A stretch of 64,000 bases of DNA from Methylobacter luteus IMV-B-3098. Lineage in GTDB: Bacteria > Pseudomonadota > Gammaproteobacteria > Methylococcales > Methylomonadaceae. This document shows positions 1 through 7,473 of this stretch, piece by piece. Position 1 is the stretch's first letter. The number at the start of each line of letters is the position of its first letter. Location of the stretch: NCBI RefSeq assembly GCF_000427625.1, contig NZ_KE386569.1, positions 621,376 to 685,375 of the forward strand, in the 5' to 3' direction. The notes under the pieces were generated by a model. That model saw nothing but the letters and a program-made list of their open reading frames with translations. It had not been told where the DNA came from and did no database searches. A program made the translations under genes and the position numbers.

Positions 1-1081
1 CGTTGGCCTTATGCAGCGCGCCCGGCTTGATCATCGTGAAATCGGTGATCAATGAACCCATGTGGGCCTGATGGTCCGTGTGCCCGATCAGGTTGCTGTA
101 ATTCGGAAGGTCTTCGTAAACCACGGGGGCGGCGCGCTTGTTGCTGAAATCGACGATCAGATTGACCTGATAGCGCTTCAGCGGGTTCGATTCCTGTTGA
201 AAGTCCATGAAAGGCAGCACTTTTTCGCTGTGCGGAATGAAATCCCGTACGTGCTCGATAATGTCCTTCTGAACGTCATTCAGATAATTGATGACGTCGG
301 GCTGCTTGCCATATTTTTCGATCAGCTCATCGATGGAATGGTTGACGGCGAGGGCGGCGACTTCACGATTCAGGGCCTGAAGCTTGCGTTTGGTTTCCTT
401 GCGCCAGATCGGAAATTTTTTCAGCAGTTGCTGCAGGCGTTCCTGCAGATCGAAAATTGCGCTCTGTATTTTATGCTGCTGTTCTTTATCGAGCTTATTG
501 AACTGCTCGGGCGTCAACCCGACGCCGTTTTCGTCGGCCGGCGCGAATGCGTAGCCAGTCACCGTCTCGGTCAGCAGAATATGGGCGATTTCGGCTTCCT
601 CGCGCAGCTGATTCAACTCACTGATTTCCCGTTGGCGGGATTCGCTTTCGAGCTCGCCGGCGCGGGAGCGGTATTCGTCGCCATCGAAGGCGGCCGGTAT
701 GGCCACGCTCAGTTCGTCGATCAACTGCGCCATGTCGTGCTGGAAAGTCCTGCCTTGTCCGGCCGCCAATTGGATGGCCGAGGGCCTGGCCGGCTGACTG
801 AAGTTATTGACATAGCACCAGTCCGAAGGCACGGGCCGGTGGAGGGCTTCGTGTTCAACCAGTTGCTTGATCGTGGTGAACTTGCCGGTGCCGGCAGGCG
901 CCATCGCGAAAATGTTGTAGCCTCTTTTATTGATGCGGATGCCGAACCTGATGGCCTCTAGGGCGCGTTCCTGGCCGACGATGATGTCAATGTCTTCAAG
1001 CTCGTCGGTGGAATCGAATTTCAATTGTTCGATATTGCACGGCTTGTAAAGTTGCGAAGGGGCTAGCGGAGTATTTTTCAT
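1..1081 (-). CDS. Lon-family AAA+ ATPase/protease, N-terminal part (truncated by window edge)
   Basis: The reading frame is open from an ATG at 1081 to the left edge, giving about 360 N-terminal residues. These match the ATPase side of the stand-alone Lon-like proteases (AAA_32 / LonB-type), not classical Lon. A P-loop-like APAGTGKFT lies near residues 61-69, preceded by VGQERALEAIRFG, which is typical of the family. Residues about 120-260 are a long charged helical insertion, as expected for this group. The Ser-Lys protease domain would lie outside the window and is not seen. The residue after the P-loop Lys is Phe, not Ser/Thr; this may be a family variant. It is divergent from cbpA across a 242-bp spacer. 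Confidence 0.8.
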   Translation of the reverse strand, partial: MKNTPLAPSQLYKPCNIEQLKFDSTDELEDIDIIVGQERALEAIRFGIRINKRGYNIFAMAPAGTGKFTTIKQLVEHEALHRPVPSDWCYVNNFSQPARPSAIQLAAGQGRTFQHDMAQLIDELSVAIPAAFDGDEYRSRAGELESESRQREISELNQLREEAEIAHILLTETVTGYAFAPADENGVGLTPEQFNKLDKEQQHKIQSAIFDLQERLQQLLKKFPIWRKETKRKLQALNREVAALAVNHSIDELIEKYGKQPDVINYLNDVQKDIIEHVRDFIPHSEKVLPFMDFQQESNPLKRYQVNLIVDFSNKRAAPVVYEDLPNYSNLIGHTDHQAHMGSLITDFTMIKPGALHKAN

Positions 1082-1323
1082 GGGATGAACCTTATTCGGA
1101 AACCTTGGTTTTTCTTGGTTGTTATATACGTTTCATATCCAGGTGCAGGAGAAACTTACCCTGTCATAAAGGCTCCAAATAACGGCATTGTCATGGTATA
1201 AAGACAGCCATGGCTTTATAAAGTTCTTAGCCTTATCCGGGCCTCGTTTCCGGATTATAACCCTGTTTGTTTGGCGCGTTTAATTTACCCGTTCCTCATG
1301 CTAAAGCGGAGCTGATCAGCCCT

Positions 1324-2274
1324 ATGGAATACAAAGATTATTACAAAATAATGGGTCTCTCCAAGGATGCGACGCCGGACGAGATAAAGCGGGCCTACCG
1401 CAAACTGGCCCGTAAATACCATCCCGATGTCAGCAAGGAGGCCAATGCCGAGGCAAAGTTCAAGGAGTTGGGCGAGGCCTACGAGGTGCTCAAGGATCCT
1501 AAAAAACGGGCCGCCTACGATCAGGTAGGGCGCGGCTGGCAGGAGGGTCAGCCATTTACGCCGCCGCCCGACTGGGGCTTTGATTTCGGCGCTGACCAGG
1601 GTTTTGCCGGTACGCAGACGGGGGGCGGGTTCAGCGATTTTTTCGAAGCTTTGTTTGGCGGCGGTTTCAGGCGGGGACGAGACGGCGCCTATGGCAGGCA
1701 GACGCAGGCACAAGGCAGCGATCAGCAGGCCAGGATCCAGATCGATCTGGAGGATGCTTACCGCGGCGCCGTCAGTCTGATTTCCCTGAACGTGCCGCAA
1801 ATGGACAGCCAGGGCCGCATGGTTTCAAACGTGCGCACGCTGAATGTCAAAATTCCGAAAGGCATCAAGGCCGGGCAGCGCATACGCTTGGCAGGGCAGG
1901 GCATGCCGGGGTTTGGCGGCGGCGGCAACGGTGATCTGTATCTGGAAATAGAATTCAAGCCCCATCGTTATTTTCGTGCCGAGGGACGCGATATTCATCT
2001 TGAACTGCCGGTCACGCCGTGGGAGGCGGCTTTGGGCGCTACCGTTCCGGTGCCGACACTGGGCGGCACTGTCGAATTGAAAATTCCGGCCGGCTCACAG
2101 GCCGGCAAGCAGTTGCGCCTGAAGGGCCGCGGTCTGCCTGGGGCGCCTGCCGGTGATCAGTATGTAGCATTGAAGATTGTCACGCCATCGGCCAGGACCG
2201 ATGAGGCAAAAGCCTTGTATGAGCAAATGGCCAAAGTGATGCCGATGAATCCGCGCGCGGCAATGGGGGTATGA
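1324..2274 (+). CDS. cbpA: Curved DNA-binding protein CbpA, DnaJ-class co-chaperone
   Basis: This 316-residue Hsp40 protein stimulates DnaK and may bind nucleoid DNA. It has a J domain (residues 1-70, HPD at 33-35), a Gly/Phe-rich stretch (about 75-140), and the two C-terminal beta-sandwich peptide-binding domains. It lacks the DnaJ zinc finger, which separates CbpA from DnaJ. The ATG at 1324 is chosen because MEYKDYYK is the normal family N-terminus; a start 57 bp upstream would add an unrelated 19-residue leader. CGGAG at 1307-1311 is a possible but distant ribosome site. The modulator gene cbpM follows after 1 bp, which supports the assignment. Confidence 0.93.
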   Translation: MEYKDYYKIMGLSKDATPDEIKRAYRKLARKYHPDVSKEANAEAKFKELGEAYEVLKDPKKRAAYDQVGRGWQEGQPFTPPPDWGFDFGADQGFAGTQTGGGFSDFFEALFGGGFRRGRDGAYGRQTQAQGSDQQARIQIDLEDAYRGAVSLISLNVPQMDSQGRMVSNVRTLNVKIPKGIKAGQRIRLAGQGMPGFGGGGNGDLYLEIEFKPHRYFRAEGRDIHLELPVTPWEAALGATVPVPTLGGTVELKIPAGSQAGKQLRLKGRGLPGAPAGDQYVALKIVTPSARTDEAKALYEQMAKVMPMNPRAAMGV

Positions 2275-2275
2275 G

Positions 2276-2566
2276 ATGAAAAAAGAGATAGTCGTGATTT
2301 CCGGTACGGTGCTTGATGAAAGCATGCGCTTTACGCTGGTCGAATTATGCGATTTTACCAAGATCAGTCCCGAGCGGGTGATTGAAATGGTTGAAGAAGG
2401 GGTACTGGAGCCCGAGGGTTCTTCTGTTTATACCTGGCGTTTTGACACGCATGCCTTGAAACGTCTGCAAATTGCCTTAAGATTGCAGCAGGATCTGGAT
2501 ATCAATCTGCCGGGCAGCGCGCTGATATTGGATTTGCTCGAAGAAATGGAACGATTAAAGCGATAA
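2276..2566 (+). CDS. cbpM: Chaperone modulatory protein CbpM
   Basis: This 96-residue protein is the specific inhibitor of CbpA's J domain. The sequence begins with a MerR-like helix-turn-helix fold (FTLVELCDFTKISPERVIEM) and continues with the helix WRFDTHALKRLQIALRLQ and an LDLLEEMERLK tail, both typical of CbpM. It starts 1 bp after the cbpA stop, so the pair is surely cotranscribed and probably translationally coupled, giving stoichiometric control of CbpA activity. Confidence 0.9.
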   Translation: MKKEIVVISGTVLDESMRFTLVELCDFTKISPERVIEMVEEGVLEPEGSSVYTWRFDTHALKRLQIALRLQQDLDINLPGSALILDLLEEMERLKR

Positions 2567-2646
2567 TCGGTACCTGATTCAAAAGTGTTCTTCTCCTTTG
2601 CCGCCAGGCTCAAGATGCTGCCGCGGAACCCCTGTGATTCTATTCC

Positions 2647-4461
2647 ATGCTGAAAAAACCGCCACAAAACATCTTTGCAGAGCACTTGCTGCAACACATG
2701 CCCGTTTCGACCTTTGTGCTGGATACCCGGCACCGGGTCGTGATCTGGAATAAGGCCTGCGAGCGGCTGACAGGGCTCAGGGCCGAGGACATGATCGGCA
2801 CTAGCAGGCATTGGCAGGGCTTTTATGCCGAGTCCCGTCCCTGCTTGGCCGATCTGCTGCTCGACCGTTCGCTCGGAAAATTGGATAGCCTCTATGAAAA
2901 AGCCGGCGATTTCATGTCGGACACCGGCACGCTGCATACGGAGAACTGGTGCCCGATGCCGGACGGCCGCAGGCTTTATCTGGTTATCGACGCCGGTCCC
3001 ATTGTCAATGACAAAGGCGAAATCGTCGCCGTCGTGGAAACACAGCGCGACCGGACAGAGCAGCGGCTGACCATGCAGGCGCTGGCCGAAAGCGAGCACC
3101 GGTTTTCGGCTATCCTGGGTTCGGTCATGGACGCCATTGTCGCGGTTGATCAGCAGCACCGCATCACCTTGTTCAATGCCGCCGCCGAAAGAATTTTCCG
3201 CTGTGCCGCCGACCTCGCCATCGGCCAACCTGTCGAGCGTTTTATCGCGCCGCATTGCCATACTTTGTTCAGGCAATTCCTCGGCTTTGACGAGCATGCC
3301 GTCAAGGCGCCGACCTGGGTGCCGGAAGGTCTGAGCGCGCGGCGCGCCGACGGCGAGGAGTTTGCGATCGAAGCCACTTTTTCGCCGCTGGAAACCAGCG
3401 GACAGCGGCTTTATACGATAATCCTGCGCGATGTGAACGACCGGCGGCTGGCCGAGCAGGAACTTAACAGGCTTCAGCTCGAGAAAGGCTATCTGCAGGA
3501 AGTGATCGACTACGAGCACAATTTCGGCGAGATCGTCAGCGGATCGAAGGCCATGCGCTCGGTCTTCGAGCAGGCCCGCATGGTGGCCCGCACGGACACG
3601 CCGGTGCTGCTGCTGGGCGAGACCGGCACCGGCAAGGAGTTGCTTGCGCGCGGCATTCACGATCTCAGCGACCGCAGCGGCGCGATACTGGTCAAGGTCA
3701 ATTGCGCGGCCCTGCCAGGCGAACTGATCGAGAGCGAATTGTTCGGCCATGAGAAAGGCGCGTTCACCGGCGCGACCCAGCAACGCAAGGGACGCTTCGA
3801 GCTGGCGCATGGCGGAACCTTGCTGCTGGACGAACTGGGCGAGTTGCCGCCGGCGGCCCAGGGCAAACTGCTGCGCGTGCTCCAGGAGCAGGAATTCGAA
3901 CGCGTGGGCGGAAGCGAGACCTTGAAAGTCAATGTGCGCGTGATCGCGGCGACTAACCGCAATCTCGCCGACGATGTCGTGGCTGGCCGGTTCCGGGCCG
4001 ATCTGTACTACCGCCTGAACGTGTTTCCCATCAATCTTCCGGCCTTGCGCGAGCGCCAGGCCGATATTCCGCTGCTGGCCCGGTTTTTCCTGGCCAAATA
4101 CGCTCAAAAGCTCGGCAAACGCATCAATGACATCGATGCTGCCTCGCTGGCCTCCCTGCAGCGTTACGCATGGCCCGGCAATGTGCGGGAGCTGCAGAAC
4201 GTGATCGAGCGCGCCGTTATCCTCTGCCAGTCGACGGTACTGGAAATCGGCCCACTGCTCAATCCGTACGCCGATAACCATGACGGAGCAGGTCAGCCGG
4301 CCACCATGGAAGAGATGGAGCGCAATCACATCCTGCGCACGCTTGAGGATACCGGCTGGGTCATCTCGGGCGCCAAGGGCGCCGCCGCCTTGCTGGACAT
4401 GAACCCGAACACCTTGCGCTCGCGCATGCTGAAGCTTGGCATAACCAGAAGCCGCCCGTAG
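2647..4461 (+). CDS. Sigma-54-dependent activator with two PAS domains and Fis-type HTH
   Basis: This 604-residue bacterial enhancer-binding protein has two PAS domains (about 12-125 and 140-260), a short coiled linker, a sigma-54 AAA+ domain and a C-terminal Fis-type helix-turn-helix (about 555-600). The AAA+ core is intact: Walker A GETGTGKE (near 314-321), the sigma-54-contacting loop GAFTGA (361-366) and Walker B LLLDELGE (near 383). There is no receiver domain, so it should respond to a ligand or redox signal through PAS rather than to phosphorylation. The signal and targets cannot be read from sequence. It precedes a VPLPA-CTERM gene and is the only sigma-54 activator here, while a strong sigma-54 promoter lies near 20.8 kb. 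Confidence 0.93.
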   Translation: MLKKPPQNIFAEHLLQHMPVSTFVLDTRHRVVIWNKACERLTGLRAEDMIGTSRHWQGFYAESRPCLADLLLDRSLGKLDSLYEKAGDFMSDTGTLHTENWCPMPDGRRLYLVIDAGPIVNDKGEIVAVVETQRDRTEQRLTMQALAESEHRFSAILGSVMDAIVAVDQQHRITLFNAAAERIFRCAADLAIGQPVERFIAPHCHTLFRQFLGFDEHAVKAPTWVPEGLSARRADGEEFAIEATFSPLETSGQRLYTIILRDVNDRRLAEQELNRLQLEKGYLQEVIDYEHNFGEIVSGSKAMRSVFEQARMVARTDTPVLLLGETGTGKELLARGIHDLSDRSGAILVKVNCAALPGELIESELFGHEKGAFTGATQQRKGRFELAHGGTLLLDELGELPPAAQGKLLRVLQEQEFERVGGSETLKVNVRVIAATNRNLADDVVAGRFRADLYYRLNVFPINLPALRERQADIPLLARFFLAKYAQKLGKRINDIDAASLASLQRYAWPGNVRELQNVIERAVILCQSTVLEIGPLLNPYADNHDGAGQPATMEEMERNHILRTLEDTGWVISGAKGAAALLDMNPNTLRSRMLKLGITRSRP

Positions 4462-4793
4462 CTGTTGGCCGATTTTGATCCAGAATGCGGGGTTACGGCA
4501 ACGATAGCCATGGTCAGCTGAAAAAGGTATTCGGGAAAAACCATCCAACAGCAGGTCAATTTAATGCACTTAATATTTTTTCTGAAACTTCTATAGGAAA
4601 TAATAATTTTTTTGGGGTTTATCACAATACTGCGTGATGAGAACAAATACAATTTTGGAGCACCCTAACGAGTAATGCAATTCGACTTTTTGGCATATGT
4701 ACGCTTCATAGCTCATAGGGGTGGAGTTCCATGGATTTTAAAGCATCAAAAAATCTGGATTTCTTAAAAATTAAATAATAAGGCAGAAGTACA
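4462..4793 (+). other. AT-rich intergenic region before the VPLPA-CTERM gene
   Basis: These 332 bp are clearly more AT-rich than the flanking genes and probably carry the promoter of the exported protein gene. The only coding signal seen is a short ORF with a good ribosome site (4731-4778). A TTGGCATATGTACGC stretch near 4690 resembles a -24/-12 promoter, but its GG-GC spacing is 9 rather than 10. No terminator for the upstream regulator is obvious. Confidence 0.5.
4731..4778 (+). CDS. Possible 15-residue leader peptide
   Basis: ATG at 4731 is preceded by GTGGAG at 4721-4726 with 4-bp spacing, a better ribosome site than most genes here. It reads 15 codons to TAA at 4776-4778 and encodes MDFKASKNLDFLKIK. 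The stop lies 15 bp before the start of the VPLPA-CTERM gene, so it could couple or attenuate its translation. No attenuator hairpin was seen between the two. It could be a chance ORF in AT-rich DNA. Confidence 0.3.
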   Translation: MDFKASKNLDFLKIK

Positions 4794-5390
4794 ATGAAAA
4801 AAGTGAAATTAACGGCGGCTATTTTGGGATTGCTGTCTATCAGTCAAATTGCGAATTCCGCAACGATTACAAACGGAAACTTTGACTCCGGGCTGGCTGG
4901 CTGGAGCACTGAAGGGAATGTTACCCTGGATGCCGGCGGTTATGCTGTATTAAGTACAATCTCAGGCACAGACACAAGCGCCTACGGCGGAACCAATGGT
5001 TCAATATTATCACAGACAGTTAATGCTTTAGCCGGTGATATTATTTCGTTCAGCTATAGTTTTAATGCGGGTGATTATATGCCTTTGAATGATTTCGCTC
5101 TTGTCGCAGGCGATACTGAATATTTAGTATCAGATGTCGCGACAGTGGGCGATTTTGGCTCCAGCGGCTGGAAGAATTTTACGTTCACTGCCCTTAACGA
5201 CTTTACTGATCTTAAGTTCGTTGTCAGTAATTTTGGTGATACTCTATTTGATTCAAGCCTTTATGTAGATAACATTGCTTCAGGTCCGGTTTCAGCTGTT
5301 CCCGTACCTGCGGCCGTCTGGCTGTTTGGTTCCGGCTTAGCGGGATTGCTGGGCTTCAATCGCAAGCGCGCTCAGTCATTAGCGGCATAA
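4794..5390 (+). CDS. Exported protein with VPLPA-type (PEP-CTERM-like) sorting signal
   Basis: This 198-residue protein has a signal peptide (basic MKKVK, hydrophobic to about 18, cleavage near NSA at 22-23) and a C-terminal sorting tail: VPVPAAVWLFGSGLAGLLGF followed by the basic NRKR. This matches the VPLPA variant of the PEP-CTERM signal, which an exosortase processes in exopolysaccharide-producing Gram-negatives. The middle is acidic, Ser/Thr/Gly-rich and beta-like (NGNFDSGLAGWSTEGNV is reminiscent of carbohydrate-binding folds), with no recognised catalytic motif. Its role is probably surface or matrix associated. AAGGCAG upstream is a fair ribosome site, and a strong terminator follows, so it is probably monocistronic. 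No exosortase gene is in the window. Confidence 0.85.
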   Translation: MKKVKLTAAILGLLSISQIANSATITNGNFDSGLAGWSTEGNVTLDAGGYAVLSTISGTDTSAYGGTNGSILSQTVNALAGDIISFSYSFNAGDYMPLNDFALVAGDTEYLVSDVATVGDFGSSGWKNFTFTALNDFTDLKFVVSNFGDTLFDSSLYVDNIASGPVSAVPVPAAVWLFGSGLAGLLGFNRKRAQSLAA

Positions 5391-5411
5391 ATATAACTGC
5401 TATTGCCCAAC

Positions 5412-5455
5412 AAAAACCGCCTCTCGGGTATCCGAAGGCGGTTTTTTATTGTTTT
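5412..5455 (+). terminator. Rho-independent terminator of the VPLPA-CTERM gene
   Basis: The stem AAAAACCGCCT / AGGCGGTTTTT (5412-5422 with 5436-5446) continues inward as TCGG/CCGA around a GTAT loop. It is followed by a T-rich run (TTTTTTATTGTTTTTTTA). It begins 21 bp after the stop codon at 5390. Confidence 0.9.
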
Positions 5456-5689
5456 TTTATTTTTCAATGCTTGAGAACAGGCTATCAGCCTGCGCATCTG
5501 AAATGCCGGATTGTTAAGCCTTGCAGGTATCAGCTTCGGGCTAACGCAGAGGAGGCAAAAGCCCACCTTTGGTTGTCATGCTGGGCGGGCTTGGTACAGT
5601 ATTTTATTTGATTACGTAAGGCAGAAGGAACAGGGTCACGATATTTCGTTATTTGACGATATTGAGTAACCGCTGCTTTGGATTAGGGT

Positions 5690-5706
5690 TGGCTTCCCGC
5701 TGGCAG
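5690..5706 (+). promoter_or_regulatory. Weak sigma-54-like (-24/-12) promoter candidate
   Basis: TTGGCTTCCCGCTGGCA has GG (5691-5692) and GC (5703-5704) separated by exactly 10 bp. The -24 block matches only TGGC of TGGCAC, and the -12 block is TGGCA instead of TTGCA. If used, it would give a leader of about 100 nt to the MFS gene. It may be chance. Confidence 0.25.
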
Positions 5707-5772
5707 ACGAACTTAATCCACTGATTTTATTAAGCTTGTTTTAAATGCTCCAGATTGGCAGGGAAATTGCTC

Positions 5773-5799
5773 TTATTGAATATCATAATATTCTAATAA
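5773..5799. promoter_or_regulatory. Inverted repeat, candidate operator of the efflux operon
   Basis: The arm TTATTGAATAT (5773-5783), the spacer CATA and the arm ATATTCTAATAA (5788-5799) form a near-perfect palindrome with one extra T. It lies directly before the ribosome site of the MFS pump gene. Palindromes of this size and position are typical binding sites for TetR- or MarR-family repressors of drug pumps. No cognate regulator is seen nearby. Confidence 0.4.
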
Positions 5800-5814
5800 T
5801 AAGAGGTTTCCATC

Positions 5815-7470
5815 ATGAGTATTGTCGGCAAGAAAGCGCAACCTGGCCTGGCGGCGTCACCGCGTGACAGACTGAAAGTGGTCAGGGCGGCGAGCCAGGG
5901 CGCCCTGAGCGGCGGACAGTTTTTCTTGCTCAACTTTGCATTGCTGCTGGGCAACGTGCTGGTGCTTTTCAATACCGGCGCGTTTGCTTCCATCAGTTTA
6001 CACGCCACCGGCGGGCTGGGTGTCAGCCCGAGCCATGCAAGCTGGATGCAGACGTATTATTTCATCAGCATGGCGATTGCCTTGCCTGTCAGCTCATGGA
6101 TGGCTGCGCGCTTCGGCAGAGTACGGCTGTTTATCGTAGCCATGATGCTCATGGCGCTGGGATCACTGCTTTGCTCCGTCGCGGATGAACTGGTCTGGTT
6201 TCTGTTGGGACGGGTTCTTCAAGGCTTTTTCGGCGGGCTGACGATACCCTTGTCGCAGACTTTGTTGCTGAATGAGTACCCCGAACCCAAAAAAGCCTTT
6301 GCCGTCGCGCTCTGGAGCATGGCTGCCCTGAGTCCGTTCACGCTGGGGCCGGCGGCGGGCGGCTGGATTGCCGATGCTCTGGGCTGGCGCTGGCTGTTTT
6401 ATCTGAATTTTCCGCTTGCGCTTGTTTCGGCGGCATTGGTCTGGGCCTTGCTGTTCGACCGGACATCGAATCGCACTGATAAGCCCTTTGATCGGATGGG
6501 TTTCCTGCTGCTGGCTGTGGCTTTGGGCTGCTTGCAGACAGCGCTGAACCAGGGGCAGGATGCGGACTGGTATAACTCCGGGCTGATCGTATCGCTGGCA
6601 CTTATCGGCCTGCTGGCTCTTGCCGGCTTCATTATATGGGAACTGGCCGAACGTCATCCGTTGCTGGATATACGCCTGTTAACACGCCGCAACTTCGCCA
6701 TCGGTTCTATCGTACTGAGCGTGAGCTTCCTGCTCATGTACGGCTTGCTGTCGATTCTGCTGGTGCGCCTGCAGTCGGTGGCCGGCTATACCTCGTTCAT
6801 GGTCGGCTCCGTGCTGTTGCCGCTGATATTCCTGGCCAAGCCGATGGCTGTGTTTTTTCACCGGATCGTCCATTACTTCGATGCGCGCTGGCTGGCCGGT
6901 TTGAATCTGGCGGCTTTCGCCGCATTTTGCTTCTGGACCAGCACTTACGATTTTTTTCGGCGCAACAGTTTGTTCAGCGATACGCTCGGGTCTCAGGTGC
7001 TGGAAGGCTTCTGTCTGGGCGGGTTGTTCGTGCCGCTCACGACGCTGTTCCTGTCAGGACTGACGCCGCGCCGTCAAAATCAGGCCGTGGAGTTGGGCGG
7101 TCTGCTGCGCGTACTGGGCGGCAGCATAGCGTCACCGCTGCTCGGCGTGATCTGGGAGCGGCGCGCCGCGTTCCATCAAAGCCGTTTGATCGAAACGCTG
7201 ACGCCTTATGACATAGTGGGCAGAGAGACCATTGCCAGCCTGAATGCGGCCGACATGCCCGGTCAGATCGCCACGGCCAGGCTGGCCGAACTTGCCGGCG
7301 GGCATGCCGCCATTTTGGGGCTTAATGATACCTTCCGCATCGCGGCCTGGATATTTCTGGCGCTCGCGGCCCTGGTCTGGTTTGCGCACCCGGCAGGCCC
7401 TACGCGCCGACTCCTGCCCAGGCAAGCTGTGCGCAAAACAGCGCTGGAAGCGCTGGTTGAGGAGCCTTAA
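5815..7470 (+). CDS. DHA2-family MFS drug:H+ antiporter (EmrB-like)
   Basis: This 551-residue inner-membrane protein has the roughly 14 transmembrane segments of the DHA2 family. MFS motif A-like WMAARFGRVRLF follows TM2, and the motif C-like PFTLGPAAGGWIADALGWRW lies near TM5. The length fits EmrB-type pumps. It should export hydrophobic drugs or acids through the adaptor and outer-membrane channel encoded directly downstream (4-bp gap to the NodT gene), forming a complete tripartite system. The ATG at 5815 follows AAGAGG. The substrate cannot be inferred. Confidence 0.9.
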   Translation: MSIVGKKAQPGLAASPRDRLKVVRAASQGALSGGQFFLLNFALLLGNVLVLFNTGAFASISLHATGGLGVSPSHASWMQTYYFISMAIALPVSSWMAARFGRVRLFIVAMMLMALGSLLCSVADELVWFLLGRVLQGFFGGLTIPLSQTLLLNEYPEPKKAFAVALWSMAALSPFTLGPAAGGWIADALGWRWLFYLNFPLALVSAALVWALLFDRTSNRTDKPFDRMGFLLLAVALGCLQTALNQGQDADWYNSGLIVSLALIGLLALAGFIIWELAERHPLLDIRLLTRRNFAIGSIVLSVSFLLMYGLLSILLVRLQSVAGYTSFMVGSVLLPLIFLAKPMAVFFHRIVHYFDARWLAGLNLAAFAAFCFWTSTYDFFRRNSLFSDTLGSQVLEGFCLGGLFVPLTTLFLSGLTPRRQNQAVELGGLLRVLGGSIASPLLGVIWERRAAFHQSRLIETLTPYDIVGRETIASLNAADMPGQIATARLAELAGGHAAILGLNDTFRIAAWIFLALAALVWFAHPAGPTRRLLPRQAVRKTALEALVEEP

Positions 7471-7473
7471 CCG

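Larger units (their letters stand above)
5391..5814 (+). other. Intergenic region: terminator, then regulatory region of the efflux operon
   Basis: This 424-bp gap holds the terminator above, about 230 bp in which I see nothing, a weak sigma-54-like match at 5690-5706, and an AT-rich inverted repeat at 5773-5799 immediately before the ribosome site (AAGAGG, 5801-5806) of the MFS gene. No regulator gene is encoded next to the efflux operon. Confidence 0.5.

Noticed and set aside
62-961. Plus-strand ORF of 299 codons
   Set aside because: It is the antisense shadow of the Lon-family gene, which has clear motifs on the minus strand. The translated plus-strand product shows no domain.
2428-4548. 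Minus-strand ORF of 706 codons
   Set aside because: It lies antisense to cbpM and the sigma-54 activator, whose protein motifs are intact. The long antisense frame follows from codon bias.
4688-4706. Sigma-54 promoter before the VPLPA-CTERM gene
   Set aside because: TTGGCATATGTACGC has GG and GC separated by 9 bp rather than the required 10.
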